A stretch of 64,000 nucleotides of DNA from Paenibacillus nanensis (GTDB lineage Bacteria; Bacillota; Bacilli; Paenibacillales; Paenibacillaceae), in contig NZ_QXQA01000022.1 of NCBI RefSeq assembly GCF_003583765.1, forward strand, positions 1 to 64,000, in the 5' to 3' direction. This document shows, one piece after another, positions 35,083-45,149 of this stretch; the stretch's first letter is position 1; each line of letters begins with the position of its first letter. The notes under the pieces are model-generated. The model was not told where the DNA came from and made no database searches. It worked only from the letters and a program-made list of their open reading frames with translations. Position numbers and translations under genes: made by a program.

Positions 35083-35112
35083 ATATTATCACTTTGCACA
35101 TAGGCGTGTCAA
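35083..35112 (-). promoter_or_regulatory. Sigma-A promoter of the str operon
   Basis: Consensus TTGACA (35107-35112) with either TAATAT (35083-35088, 18-nt spacer) or GATAAT (35085-35090, 16-nt spacer) on the minus strand. It shows that rpsL-tuf does not depend on rpoBC transcription. Confidence 0.85.
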
Positions 35113-35173
35113 GCAAGAAAAAAGGTATCTTTTGTCGGCTAGCCTATCTTAATAAAAGTTTCATATCAAGCGA

Positions 35174-35959
35174 TTATGCAAATTGAGGATTAGAGAAAAC
35201 TTGAAAGGTTTGACCGGCCAAATGGGCATCGGCCTGCTTCCACGTTTTTTGTGCGATTAGGTCCGCCGCTTCACCGTTTTCGCCGCTCTTCATAAGTATC
35301 GTTTCATAATAGCTTAAGAGGAGCTCCATGATCGACTGGAACGCCCTTTCCGCTGACGGCTGAAATCGTATCTCCTCTAATACGGTCATTCTGGCCGGAT
35401 TTGCTGCATTAAAATTCTCATATAAATATTGAGCATCCACATGAAAATCAAGCGGATCCAAGTATGCGAACAAAGAGCCTGCGACGATCTTAACTCCTGA
35501 CGCCCTTATAACGATCCTTTCTTCGCCCTTACTCTCAAGCTCCATTTCCGTACCGTTATACGACATAACAAACCGGTCACTTCTATCCGCGATCCCCTGC
35601 CTGTCCTTAAATACTTTCAGCACAAATCGGAAAGGAATTGGCTTCGGCTTTTTAGACTCATCGAGATGCCCAGTCAAAAACGCTAGCACTGTTATAGTAT
35701 GGGTTGGATTAAACGGCTTATAAACGGTATCCATGATTTCGACCATTTGAAAAATGCTGTTATGCTCTTCATGAAACTCTCCGCCTGCAAGCGTTTGTTC
35801 CATCCTATCCGTTCGAATCATCAATCTTCGGTCATCAAGCTTCTCGATTTCCGTTTCAATACCTTCGATCTCGATGCTGAATCGGGATAAAGAATCTTGA
35901 ATCCCACATCGATCTCTGATGATGGATAAAATTTCGTCGGCAGTATATTTTCGCTGCAT
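35174..35959 (-). CDS. Hypothetical protein (261 aa)
   Basis: I do not recognise this family. It is a soluble, mixed alpha/beta, acidic protein with no signal peptide or membrane helix. Segments such as HNSIFQMVEIMDTVYKPFNP and FRFVLKVFKDRQGIADRSDR look folded. The C-terminal third is helical (ERAFQSIMELLLSYYETIL). A weak GGAG-type site precedes the ATG. It lies directly upstream of the str promoter, on the same strand as rpoBC, in the place where B. subtilis carries rplGB (ybxF). Codon use appears similar to its neighbours. Confidence 0.65.
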   Translation of the reverse strand: MQRKYTADEILSIIRDRCGIQDSLSRFSIEIEGIETEIEKLDDRRLMIRTDRMEQTLAGGEFHEEHNSIFQMVEIMDTVYKPFNPTHTITVLAFLTGHLDESKKPKPIPFRFVLKVFKDRQGIADRSDRFVMSYNGTEMELESKGEERIVIRASGVKIVAGSLFAYLDPLDFHVDAQYLYENFNAANPARMTVLEEIRFQPSAERAFQSIMELLLSYYETILMKSGENGEAADLIAQKTWKQADAHLAGQTFQVFSNPQFA

Positions 35960-36090
35960 AATAGATCTCCTAACCCCAATTTACTCGCATCGCTTCGGGA
36001 AGCTTTTTATATGGAAAATGGCATTGGCCGGCTTGTCCAAGTCCAGCTTAAAAACAAACTCCTCGCCTTTCTAGCGATTCTCCCTACTAA

Positions 36091-36327
36091 CTACCTTACA
36101 AAACTGCCGACAATCACGGCAACGACACCTACTATCATGGCCACCTTAATCCCGTAACCAAAAAGCCGCAGAGGCATGGGCATGTCTTGTAGATGAATCC
36201 TCTTCATAGGACCGCCGCCCTCGATCTGCTGGATGGATGACGTGTTCGGGTCCATAAATCCTGTCTCGACATGCTCGGTCCGTTCATGCTGCACGGTTTC
36301 GTGAATGCGGTCGTGTTGGTCGGACAT
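36091..36327 (-). CDS. Small single-pass membrane protein (78 aa), hypothetical
   Basis: This protein is not recognised. The first 40 residues are polar and His/Glu-rich (HDRIHETVQHERTEHVE). A C-terminal helix (about residues 58-77, FGYGIKVAMIVGVVAVIVGS) should anchor it in the membrane with the N-terminus in the cytoplasm. GGAGGGATG sits before the ATG. It starts 20 nt after the stop of the 151-aa gene, so both are likely co-transcribed. Confidence 0.55.
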   Translation of the reverse strand: MSDQHDRIHETVQHERTEHVETGFMDPNTSSIQQIEGGGPMKRIHLQDMPMPLRLFGYGIKVAMIVGVVAVIVGSFVR

Positions 36328-36347
36328 ATCATCCCTCCTCTAATAGC

Positions 36348-36803
36348 CTAGCTCTCCCCCAATAGCTCCTTCACGGCAAGCCCGATTCTCTCCCCGTACT
36401 CCGTAACCGAACCGGTCTCGCCTTGGTACCAATAGTGAATCAGCACATTATGCGCGGTATACGCCTCCGGAATTTGCATATCGTATTTGGCCCGTTCCTT
36501 CTTAAAGTCCTCCTCGCCCTTTTCCCTCTGTTTATCCGAACGGTAAATATAGAACGAAATCCTTTCTCCGTTTTCGAGCGCAAAGGTTCTCGCATGAACT
36601 CCATTCAGCTTGAAATATTTTCGAGTGGTGTCCTCTTCGCCTAACGCCACCTTATTTGCAGACATTGCTGTTTGCAATTCCTCGATTCCATAACGGCCTA
36701 ACGACTCTGCCATTAAACCACCATTGCGTTCGAATACAATAAACGCCAAGAGCGCCGTTGCGGCCATAATAAGTAAACCGATACCGACAGCTTTATTTTT
36801 CAT
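36348..36803 (-). CDS. Membrane-anchored hypothetical protein (151 aa)
   Basis: This protein is not recognised. An N-terminal hydrophobic segment (about residues 5-22) works as an uncleaved signal anchor; the rest should be outside the membrane. The body resembles small extracytoplasmic alpha/beta domains (EERISFYIYRSDKQREKGEEDF-like stretch, then a helix and AHNVLIHYW). The ATG at 36801-36803 follows GGAGGGGGAG. It lies between two other small membrane or secreted proteins and may act with them. Confidence 0.6.
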   Translation of the reverse strand: MKNKAVGIGLLIMAATALLAFIVFERNGGLMAESLGRYGIEELQTAMSANKVALGEEDTTRKYFKLNGVHARTFALENGERISFYIYRSDKQREKGEEDFKKERAKYDMQIPEAYTAHNVLIHYWYQGETGSVTEYGERIGLAVKELLGES

Positions 36804-36866
36804 GCGGCGCTCCCCCTCCATACATCAATATAACCCTATGACGTTTCAAAAGCTGCTCATGTTGCG

Positions 36867-37388
36867 TCATTCCTTTGTCAATTGAACCGACTTTTCTCCT
36901 GATTCGTCATATGACACGTAGGATACCGTCATCCGATTCAAGACAGTAATCGCGTCCCGCCTCTCATCGTCGAGATAATAAATTTTGAGATCGGTGCCGC
37001 TTCCTCCCTGCCAGTCCGGCGCCCCTGCAATGTCATTAAATCGTTCGATGATCTTATCCGGTTCAAGTGTTTGCCCGACGATCGCTTCAGCATCCTCCAG
37101 CGTGAGCCGCGATTGATCCGCAGGCAGCAGGCCCACAGTCACCAAAGCCTCCCGTGTCCACACGCCTGGGCCTAGGCTTGTATCGGACTCGAGCTTATTC
37201 AATGCTTGTCGTTCCGCTTGAGTTGCTGCCAAGGAATAGAACGGTTCATATTCTTGAACAGCCAGCAATGACATCATTTGCGCTTCGGCCTGGAGCTCGT
37301 TCACTTCTGATCTTTCCATCACATAAGAAATCACACCGAGCACAACCAGCACGATAAAAAAGAACAAATTCGTCTTATAGGTTCTCAT
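36867..37388 (-). CDS. Membrane-anchored hypothetical protein (173 aa)
   Basis: This protein is not recognised. The open frame begins much further upstream, but GGGGGA directly before the ATG at 37386-37388 sets the start. The N-terminus has a strong hydrophobic helix (LFFFIVLVVLGVISYV, about 8-24), then an acidic helical region and a domain with DLKIYYLDDERRDAITVLNR. It is probably extracytoplasmic. It is the first of four unknown genes after the rpoC terminator. Confidence 0.6.
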   Translation of the reverse strand: MRTYKTNLFFFIVLVVLGVISYVMERSEVNELQAEAQMMSLLAVQEYEPFYSLAATQAERQALNKLESDTSLGPGVWTREALVTVGLLPADQSRLTLEDAEAIVGQTLEPDKIIERFNDIAGAPDWQGGSGTDLKIYYLDDERRDAITVLNRMTVSYVSYDESGEKSVQLTKE

Positions 37389-37480
37389 GGCTTTGATCCC
37401 CCATTTCCATACAGTTACCACATGATATGCCCAACTGCTATAATGATTGATCGGAAACGGTAAATTATATAACGGTAACG

Positions 37481-37534
37481 AAAAAAAGCGGCACGCGTCA
37501 TCTCGCAAGTAGCGATTTAACGTGTGCCGCTTTT
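37481..37534 (-). terminator. Terminator of rpoBC
   Basis: AAGCGGCACACGT pairs with ACGCGTGCCGCTT (one mismatch), followed by seven T on the minus strand, 33 nt after the rpoC stop. Confidence 0.9.
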
Positions 37535-37567
37535 CTATATAAGCCGTATAAACGTTACGGCCGTGTC

Positions 37568-40500
37568 TTATTCGACAACTACAGCTTCCGCATTCTCTTC
37601 CTGATCTGCGGTTTCTACTACTTCCTCTTCCATGCCCGCGAAGCGAATGTTGCGGTAACGCTGCATGCCCGTACCAGCCGGGATCAGCTTACCGATGATA
37701 ACATTCTCCTTCAGACCGAGCAGCTGGTCAACCTTGCCTTTGATTGCCGCGTCGGTCAGGACACGAGTCGTCTCCTGGAAGGACGCCGCGGACAAGAACG
37801 AATCTGTCTCGAGGGAAGCTTTCGTAATACCAAGCAATACCGGCTTCGCAACGGCAGGCTCTTTGTCAGCGAAGATTGCTTCGCTGTTGGCCGCTTCGTA
37901 TTCATGAATGTCTACGAATGCGCCTGGGAGCAGCGTTGTGTCGCCCGCGTCTACGATACGGATTTTCCGAAGCATTTGCTTGATCATAACTTCAACGTGC
38001 TTGTCGTTGATCTCAACGCCTTGGTTCCGGTAAACGCGCTGTACTTCTTGCAGGATGTAGTTCTGAACCCCGCGGATGCCTTTGATGCGCAGCATATCCT
38101 TCGGATCGATCGAACCGTCCGTCAACTCATCGCCGGCTTCAATCTGCTGGCCTTCAACGACGCGGATGCGCGAGCCGTAAGTTACCGCATAAACCTTGGA
38201 CTCGGCTTCGCCTTGTACCTCGATTTCGCGGCGATCCTTCGCTTCGCGAATTTCCTTGATAACGCCGTCGAGCTCGGAGATGATCGCTTGACCTTTCGGG
38301 TTACGCGCCTCGAAAAGCTCTTGGATACGCGGAAGACCTTGCGTAATATCGTCGCCGGCAACGCCGCCGGTATGGAATGTACGCATTGTCAGCTGTGTAC
38401 CCGGCTCGCCGATCGATTGCGCCGCGATAATGCCGACCGCTTCACCGATCTCAACGTGCTTGCCTGTCGCCAAGTTGCGGCCGTAACAAATCTTACATAC
38501 GCCATGACGAGCGCGGCAGCTAAGCACCGAACGGATCTGCAGGCGCTCTACGCCGGCAGCTACGATGGCTTCCGCTTTATTCGCGTCGATTAGCTCATTG
38601 CGGTTCACAATGACTTCGCCGGTCTTCGGATCGCGGACAGTCTCGAACGAGTAACGGCCTTCAATACGGTCGTACAGATCCTCGATAACCTCTTTGCCGT
38701 CTTGGATTTTGCTGACCATAAAGCCTTTATCCGTTCCGCAATCGTCTTCGCGCACGATAACGTCCTGCGCAACGTCAACCAGACGGCGTGTCAGGTAACC
38801 GGAGTCCGCTGTACGGAGCGCCGTATCGGCAAGACCTTTCCGCGCGCCGTGCGTCGAGATAAAGTACTCGAGGACCGTCAGGCCTTCACGGAAGTTCGAT
38901 TTGATCGGCAACTCGATAATACGGCCGGATGGGTTCGCCATGAGACCGCGCATACCGCCGAGCTGCGTAATCTGCGATTTGTTACCCCGCGCTTTGGAGT
39001 CCACCATGAGCATGATGTTGTTGTAACGATCCATCGACTTCATGAGGATATCCGTAATTTCATCTTTACACTTACTCCAGATGCCAATGATCCGGTCATA
39101 GCGCTCGTCGTTCGTGATCAGACCGCGGCGGTACTGATTCATAACGGTAGCGACCTTCTCGTCGGAAGCTTTCATGATTTCCGCTTTTTCCTTCGGAATA
39201 ATAACGTCGGCTACGCCGATCGTAATACCCGCTTTCGTGGAATACGTGAAACCAAGCTGCTTAATGCGGTCAAGAATGATCGCCGTTAGCGTTGTATGGT
39301 ATTTACGGAAGCACTCCGCAATAATCGTGCCGAGATAGTCTTTGCCTACCGCGCCAGGCGTCGGAAGCTCCTCAATAATTTTATTAAGGTCAGCGCCCTT
39401 CTCGGTGACAAAATATTTCTCCGGTGTGCCTTGCAGCAAGTTCACCTTGGTCGCTTCGTTGATGTAAGGGAAATCTTCAGGGAAGATCTCATTGAAGATA
39501 ACCTTACCAACCGTTGTGACAAGCAGCGATTTCTGCTGTTCTTCCGTAAAGATCGTTTTCTTCACGACTCTTGCCGGAATGAAAATCCGAGCATGCAGCG
39601 AGACGATACCGCGTTGGTAAGCGGAGATCGCTTCGTTAACCGTAGCAAATACGGAGCCGGTGCCTTTGGACTCTTTGTTGTCCATCGTTAGATAGTAGCT
39701 GCCGAGAACCATATCCTGAGATGGCGTAACGACAGGCTTGCCGTCTTTCGGGTTCAGGATGTTGCCGGATGCCAGCATCAGCAGGCGAGCTTCCGCTTGC
39801 GCTTCGGCGGACAATGGAACGTGAACCGCCATCTGGTCACCGTCGAAGTCGGCGTTATAAGCCGTACATACGAGCGGATGCAGCTTGATCGCGCGGCCTT
39901 CTACCAGAATCGGCTCGAACGCTTGAATACCGAGTCTGTGCAGCGTAGGGGCACGGTTCAGCAGAACCGGATGTTCTTTGATTACTTCTTCAAGAACGTC
40001 CCAAACCTCTGGGCTTACACGCTCTACTTTCCGTTTCGCGCTCTTGATATTATGAGCCAGACCTTTGTTCACAAGCTCCTTCATGACGAAAGGCTTGAAC
40101 AGCTCCAGCGCCATTTCCTTCGGAAGTCCGCATTGGAACATCTTCAGGTTCGGACCTACGACGATAACGGAACGACCGGAGTAGTCGACGCGTTTACCGA
40201 GCAGGTTTTGACGGAAACGTCCTTGCTTACCTTTCAGCATATGGCTGAGCGATTTCAGCGGACGGTTGCCTGGGCCTGTAACCGGACGGCCGCGGCGGCC
40301 GTTGTCAATCAGGGCGTCAACCGCTTCCTGAAGCATACGTTTCTCGTTCTGTACGATAATGTCGGGAGCGCCGAGATCGAGCAGACGCTTCAGACGGTTA
40401 TTACGGTTAATAACACGGCGGTACAGGTCATTAAGGTCGGAAGTCGCGAAGCGTCCGCCGTCCAGCTGTACCATTGGACGAAGCTCCGGCGGAATAACCG

Positions 40501-41194
40501 GAAGCACGTCGAGAATCATCCACTCCGGCGCGTTGCCGGAATTACGGAACGCCTCGATGACCTCAAGACGCTTGATCGCGCGGTTGCGGCGCTGGCCTTG
40601 TGCCGTGCGCAGCTCCTCCTTAAGCGTCTCGAGCTCGCGGTCGATGTCGATGTCTTGAAGCAGCTTCTTCACTGCCTCAGCGCCCATTCCCGCTTGGAAG
40701 CCGTAGCCGTACTTCTCGCGGTAGCTGCGGTATTCCTTCTCGGACAAGAGCTGTTTCTTCTCCAGCGGCGTGTCGCCTGGATCCGTTACAACATAAGATG
40801 CGAAGTAGATAATCTCCTCAAGGGAACGAGGGGACATATCCAGCGCAAGACCCATGCGGCTTGGGATGCCTTTGAAGTACCAAATGTGGGATACAGGAGC
40901 TGCAAGCTCAATATGACCCATACGTTCACGGCGCACCTTCGCGCGAGTTACTTCAACTCCGCAGCGATCGCAGACAACGCCTTTATAGCGTACGCGTTTA
41001 TATTTGCCGCAATGGCACTCCCAATCCTTGGTTGGTCCAAATATCTTCTCGCAGAAGAGACCTTCCTTCTCGGGCTTCAGCGTTCTGTAGTTAATGGTTT
41101 CCGGCTTCTTGACTTCTCCGCGGGACCACGAGCGAATTTTATCCGGCGAAGCCAGACCAATTTTCATATACTCGAAGTTGTTCACGTCCAACAA
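37568..41194 (-). CDS. rpoC: RNA polymerase beta' subunit
   Basis: This 1208-aa protein has the N-terminal zinc site (CHC...CDRCG), the catalytic triad motif YNADFDGDQMAVH, the trigger loop region and the second zinc site with SCRARHGVCKICYGR. The start is TTG at 41192-41194, behind AAGGAGG with 8-nt spacing, which gives the family N-terminus MLDVNNFEYM; the frame itself opens seven codons earlier at an ATG that overlaps the ribosome binding site. It has the short bacilli form without the large sequence insertions of other groups. Confidence 0.98.
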   Translation of the reverse strand: MLDVNNFEYMKIGLASPDKIRSWSRGEVKKPETINYRTLKPEKEGLFCEKIFGPTKDWECHCGKYKRVRYKGVVCDRCGVEVTRAKVRRERMGHIELAAPVSHIWYFKGIPSRMGLALDMSPRSLEEIIYFASYVVTDPGDTPLEKKQLLSEKEYRSYREKYGYGFQAGMGAEAVKKLLQDIDIDRELETLKEELRTAQGQRRNRAIKRLEVIEAFRNSGNAPEWMILDVLPVIPPELRPMVQLDGGRFATSDLNDLYRRVINRNNRLKRLLDLGAPDIIVQNEKRMLQEAVDALIDNGRRGRPVTGPGNRPLKSLSHMLKGKQGRFRQNLLGKRVDYSGRSVIVVGPNLKMFQCGLPKEMALELFKPFVMKELVNKGLAHNIKSAKRKVERVSPEVWDVLEEVIKEHPVLLNRAPTLHRLGIQAFEPILVEGRAIKLHPLVCTAYNADFDGDQMAVHVPLSAEAQAEARLLMLASGNILNPKDGKPVVTPSQDMVLGSYYLTMDNKESKGTGSVFATVNEAISAYQRGIVSLHARIFIPARVVKKTIFTEEQQKSLLVTTVGKVIFNEIFPEDFPYINEATKVNLLQGTPEKYFVTEKGADLNKIIEELPTPGAVGKDYLGTIIAECFRKYHTTLTAIILDRIKQLGFTYSTKAGITIGVADVIIPKEKAEIMKASDEKVATVMNQYRRGLITNDERYDRIIGIWSKCKDEITDILMKSMDRYNNIMLMVDSKARGNKSQITQLGGMRGLMANPSGRIIELPIKSNFREGLTVLEYFISTHGARKGLADTALRTADSGYLTRRLVDVAQDVIVREDDCGTDKGFMVSKIQDGKEVIEDLYDRIEGRYSFETVRDPKTGEVIVNRNELIDANKAEAIVAAGVERLQIRSVLSCRARHGVCKICYGRNLATGKHVEIGEAVGIIAAQSIGEPGTQLTMRTFHTGGVAGDDITQGLPRIQELFEARNPKGQAIISELDGVIKEIREAKDRREIEVQGEAESKVYAVTYGSRIRVVEGQQIEAGDELTDGSIDPKDMLRIKGIRGVQNYILQEVQRVYRNQGVEINDKHVEVMIKQMLRKIRIVDAGDTTLLPGAFVDIHEYEAANSEAIFADKEPAVAKPVLLGITKASLETDSFLSAASFQETTRVLTDAAIKGKVDQLLGLKENVIIGKLIPAGTGMQRYRNIRFAGMEEEVVETADQEENAEAVVVE

Positions 41195-41303
41195 GGAGCA
41201 ACCCTCCTTCGTCATGTATGACTATGTCTTATCAGAAGCTGAACTCCAATCGCATTCTCGGAAGGAGACTCGCGAATGAAGCTCAGCTGTCTGTAATCGG
41301 TTA

Positions 41304-44300
41304 TTATTCTACGCCTGCTTCTGCGCCTTCTAGGTTCAGGTTGAGCTTATCGCCTGTCGCATCGTCATCGTCATCGATTTCTTTCATTTCGATCTCTTCT
41401 TCGTTCTCCGTCAGGATTTTAACGTCCATACCTAGAGATTGAAGCTCTTTGATCAAAACTTTGAACGATTCCGGAACGCCCGGCTCCGGCACGTTCTCGC
41501 CTTTGACGATCGATTCGTACGTCTTCACGCGGCCGACCACGTCGTCGGATTTGACGGTAAGAATCTCTTGAAGCGTATAGGCTGCGCCATAGGCCTCAAG
41601 CGCCCAAACCTCCATCTCCCCGAAACGCTGTCCGCCGAACTGGGCTTTACCGCCAAGCGGCTGCTGCGTAACGAGCGAGTATGGGCCTGTCGAACGGGCA
41701 TGGATTTTGTCATCGACCATGTGCGCCAGCTTGATCATGTACATGACGCCGACCGTAACTTCGCGTTCAAACGGCTCGCCCGTACGTCCGTCATAAAGAA
41801 CGGTTTTACCGTTGCGCTGCATGCCTGCCTCTTCCATCGTATCGAAGACGTCGTTCTCACGCGCGCCGTCGAATACAGGAGTCGCGGCATGAATGCCAAG
41901 ACGTTTGCACGCCATGCCGAGGTGAACCTCAAGCGCCTGACCGATGTTCATCCGGGATGGTACCCCGAGCGGATTCAGAACGACTTCAACCGGCGTTCCG
42001 TCCGGAAGGAACGGCATATCCTCTTCCGGCATGATGCGCGCGATGACACCCTTGTTACCATGGCGTCCGGCCATCTTATCGCCTTCGGAGATTTTACGCT
42101 TCTGCGCGATATATGCGCGAACAAGCTGGTTAACGCCTGGAGGCAGCTCGTCGCCGTTCTCGCGTGTAAATACTTTCACGTCTACGACGATACCGTCCGT
42201 ACCATGCGGCACGCGGAGCGACGTATCGCGAACCTCGCGCGCCTTCTCGCCGAAGATCGCATGGAGCAATCTTTCTTCGGCTGTCAGCTCCGTTACGCCT
42301 TTTGGCGTTACTTTGCCGACGAGAATGTCGCCTGCGCTGATCTCGGCGCCGACGCGGATAATGCCGCGCTCGTCGAGATTGCGAAGCGCTTCTTCGCCGA
42401 CGTTCGGAATATCGCGCGTAATTTCCTCAGGTCCCAGCTTCGTATCGCGGGCTTCGGATTCATATTCTTCAATGTGAATGGACGTGTACACGTCTTCCTT
42501 CACAAGCTTCTCGCTTAGCAGGATCGCATCCTCGTAGTTGTAGCCTTCCCAAGTCATGAAGGCAACGACAACGTTGCGTCCAAGCGCCAATTCGCCCATT
42601 TCCGTGGATGGACCGTCCGCCAAGATGTCGCCTTTTTTGATGACATCGCCTTTGCGGACAATTGGACGCTGGTTAATGCAAGTACCTTGGTTGGAGCGCA
42701 TAAACTTATGAAGCTTATGCTTCACCAAATCGCCTTGCACAGGCTTGCCGTCAATCATTTCGACGCGGCGCAGCCAAATCTCGTTGGCTGACGAGCGTTC
42801 GATTACGCCGTCATACTTCGAGACGATACATACGCCGGAATCCTTCGCCGCCTTATGCTCCATACCCGTGCCGACGAACGGCGCTTTCGGAATAAGGAGA
42901 GGAACGGCCTGCCGCTGCATGTTCGATCCCATCAGGGCGCGGTTGGAGTCGTCGTTTTCCAGGAACGGAATAAGCGCCGTCGCAACCGATACGACCTGCT
43001 TCGGCGATACGTCCATGTAGTCAACGCGGTCGCTTGGCATCGTTAGGATGTTGTCAGCCTGTTTGTTGTAACGAACAATCGTTTGCGCCTCTGCAAACTT
43101 GTTATCCTCTGTTAGCTGTGCGTTCGCCTGCGCGATAACGTAGTTGTCTTCCTCGTCAGCGGTCAGATATGCGATCTGATCCGTAACGACACCTGTCTTC
43201 GGATCAACCCAGCGATACGGCGCTTCGATGAAGCCGTACTCGTTGATGCGGGCGAAAGTCGACAAGGAGTTGATCAGACCGATGTTCGGTCCCTCCGGCG
43301 TCTCGATCGGACACATACGGCCATAGTGAGAGTGATGGACGTCACGGACTTCAAAGCCCGCGCGCTCACGCGTCAAACCGCCTGGTCCTAGCGCCGACAG
43401 ACGGCGCTTATGCGTAAGCTCAGCAAGCGGGTTCGTCTGATCCATGAACTGAGACAGCTGGGAAGAGCCGAAGAACTCTTTAATCGACGCGATAACCGGA
43501 CGAATGTTGATCAGCGCCTGCGGCGTGATCGCGTTCGCGTCCTGAATCGACATTCTTTCGCGCACGACGCGTTCCATACGGGACAAGCCGATACGGAACT
43601 GATTCTGCAGCAGCTCGCCGACGGAACGCAGACGACGGTTACCGAGATGGTCGATATCGTCCGTGCTGCCGACGCCATGAAGCAGGTTAATGAAATAGTT
43701 AATGGACGCAATAATGTCCGCTGGCGTAATATGCTTAACGGATTTATCGATGATCCCATTGGAGATGACTTTGATGACCTTCGTTTCATCCAGCGGCGAG
43801 TATACGCTAATCGCTTGGAGTGGAATACTATCGGCATCAAGCACACCGTTAGCGACATGGTACGTCTTGAAACCAACGTCGCTCTCCAGCTTATCAAGAA
43901 TCTCGTCCAGAAGACGACGGTCAATCATCTGGCCTGTTTCCGCAATGATCTCGCCTGTGGACGGATCAACTAGCGGCTCGGCAAGACGCTGGTTGAACAA
44001 GCGGTTCTTGATGTGCAGCTTTTTGTTTATTTTATAACGGCCGACATTGGCCAAATCATATCGTTTCGGGTCGAAGAAACGCGCGACCAAAAGGCTCTTC
44101 GCATTGTCCAAAGTTGGCGGCTCGCCTGGACGCAAGCGCTCGTAAATCTCGATCAGCGCTTTCTCCGTCGAATCCGTGCTATCTTTGTCCAGCGTGTTGC
44201 GAATGTACTCGTCATGGCCGAGCAGATCCAAAATTTCAGCGTCTGTGCCAAAGCCCAGCGCACGCAAAAGTACCGTTACCGGAATTTTCCGGGTCCGGTC

Positions 44301-44849
44301 GATACGAACGTAAATGATATCCTTGGCGTCCGTCTCCAGCTCAAGCCAAGCGCCGCGGTTCGGAATAACCGTTGCGGTGTATGTTTTCTTCCCGTTCTTA
44401 TCAACCTTCGTGCTGAAGTACACGCTTGGGGAGCGAACCAATTGGCTGACGATAACGCGTTCGGCGCCGTTAATAATAAACGTGCCCGTCTCCGTCATAA
44501 GCGGGAAATCGCCCATGAAAACTTCTTGTTCTTTAACTTCGCCCGTTTCCTTATTGAACAGACGAACCTTCACGCGGAGCGGAGCCGCATAAGTCACGTC
44601 GCGTTCTTTCGATTCATCCACCGAATATTTCGGTTCGCCTAAGCTATAGTCGATAAACTCAAGCGATAAATTACCCGTAAAGTCCGTAATCGGCGAAATG
44701 TCTTGGAATAACTCGATCAAATCGGTTTCCAGAAACTTTTCGTACGATTTTTGTTGGATTTCAATCAGGTTCGGGACTTCCAGCACCTCTTTGATCCTTG
44801 CGTAGCTTCTCCGCTGACGCCGACCATACTGAACAAGTTGTCCTGCCAA
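41304..44849 (-). CDS. rpoB: RNA polymerase beta subunit
   Basis: This 1181-aa protein shows GQLVQYGRRQRRSYARI at the start. The rifampicin region GSSQLSQFMDQTNPLAELTH, then HKRRLSALGPGG, looks wild type (Gln, Asp, His and Ser positions kept). It also has GRHGNKGVI and the C-terminal GGQRFGEMEVWALEAYGA. The start is TTG at 44847-44849 after GGGGTGAGG, as in B. subtilis; an open extension of 23 codons upstream is not expected to be translated. Confidence 0.98.
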   Translation of the reverse strand: MAGQLVQYGRRQRRSYARIKEVLEVPNLIEIQQKSYEKFLETDLIELFQDISPITDFTGNLSLEFIDYSLGEPKYSVDESKERDVTYAAPLRVKVRLFNKETGEVKEQEVFMGDFPLMTETGTFIINGAERVIVSQLVRSPSVYFSTKVDKNGKKTYTATVIPNRGAWLELETDAKDIIYVRIDRTRKIPVTVLLRALGFGTDAEILDLLGHDEYIRNTLDKDSTDSTEKALIEIYERLRPGEPPTLDNAKSLLVARFFDPKRYDLANVGRYKINKKLHIKNRLFNQRLAEPLVDPSTGEIIAETGQMIDRRLLDEILDKLESDVGFKTYHVANGVLDADSIPLQAISVYSPLDETKVIKVISNGIIDKSVKHITPADIIASINYFINLLHGVGSTDDIDHLGNRRLRSVGELLQNQFRIGLSRMERVVRERMSIQDANAITPQALINIRPVIASIKEFFGSSQLSQFMDQTNPLAELTHKRRLSALGPGGLTRERAGFEVRDVHHSHYGRMCPIETPEGPNIGLINSLSTFARINEYGFIEAPYRWVDPKTGVVTDQIAYLTADEEDNYVIAQANAQLTEDNKFAEAQTIVRYNKQADNILTMPSDRVDYMDVSPKQVVSVATALIPFLENDDSNRALMGSNMQRQAVPLLIPKAPFVGTGMEHKAAKDSGVCIVSKYDGVIERSSANEIWLRRVEMIDGKPVQGDLVKHKLHKFMRSNQGTCINQRPIVRKGDVIKKGDILADGPSTEMGELALGRNVVVAFMTWEGYNYEDAILLSEKLVKEDVYTSIHIEEYESEARDTKLGPEEITRDIPNVGEEALRNLDERGIIRVGAEISAGDILVGKVTPKGVTELTAEERLLHAIFGEKAREVRDTSLRVPHGTDGIVVDVKVFTRENGDELPPGVNQLVRAYIAQKRKISEGDKMAGRHGNKGVIARIMPEEDMPFLPDGTPVEVVLNPLGVPSRMNIGQALEVHLGMACKRLGIHAATPVFDGARENDVFDTMEEAGMQRNGKTVLYDGRTGEPFEREVTVGVMYMIKLAHMVDDKIHARSTGPYSLVTQQPLGGKAQFGGQRFGEMEVWALEAYGAAYTLQEILTVKSDDVVGRVKTYESIVKGENVPEPGVPESFKVLIKELQSLGMDVKILTENEEEIEMKEIDDDDDATGDKLNLNLEGAEAGVE

Positions 44850-45149
44850 CTTAACCTCACCCCTCATGTCTGTCTCACAGCATTGATACTTTACTGCGTT
44901 ACCCTTGGGCGGCAACAACCGCCTATTCAGATAAATAAAGAAAAGCCCTTATCGAATAGTGTTCGAAAAAAGAGCATGTTCCGGCAGCTTACCGTGCGCA
45001 GCGCGGGTGCGACGGTCACATATCAAGTATTTTGCCCAAAATGTAAACATTATACGTCAAACGCATCAAAAATATGCATACCGCGCTTAAAATTTGCACT
45101 TGACATTTTAGTTAACTAAAGAGATTTCAAGCAATTTTATGCTGACATT
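44850..45149 (-). other. Long rpoB leader
   Basis: About 300 nt separate the rpoB promoter from its start codon. The part at 45000-45150 is AT-rich; a perfect 14-bp palindrome TTTAGTTAACTAAA lies at 45107-45120. A TCGAA...TTCGA repeat (about 44953-44969) precedes a T run on the minus strand but forms only a weak stem. I see no convincing terminator or gene. Confidence 0.5.
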
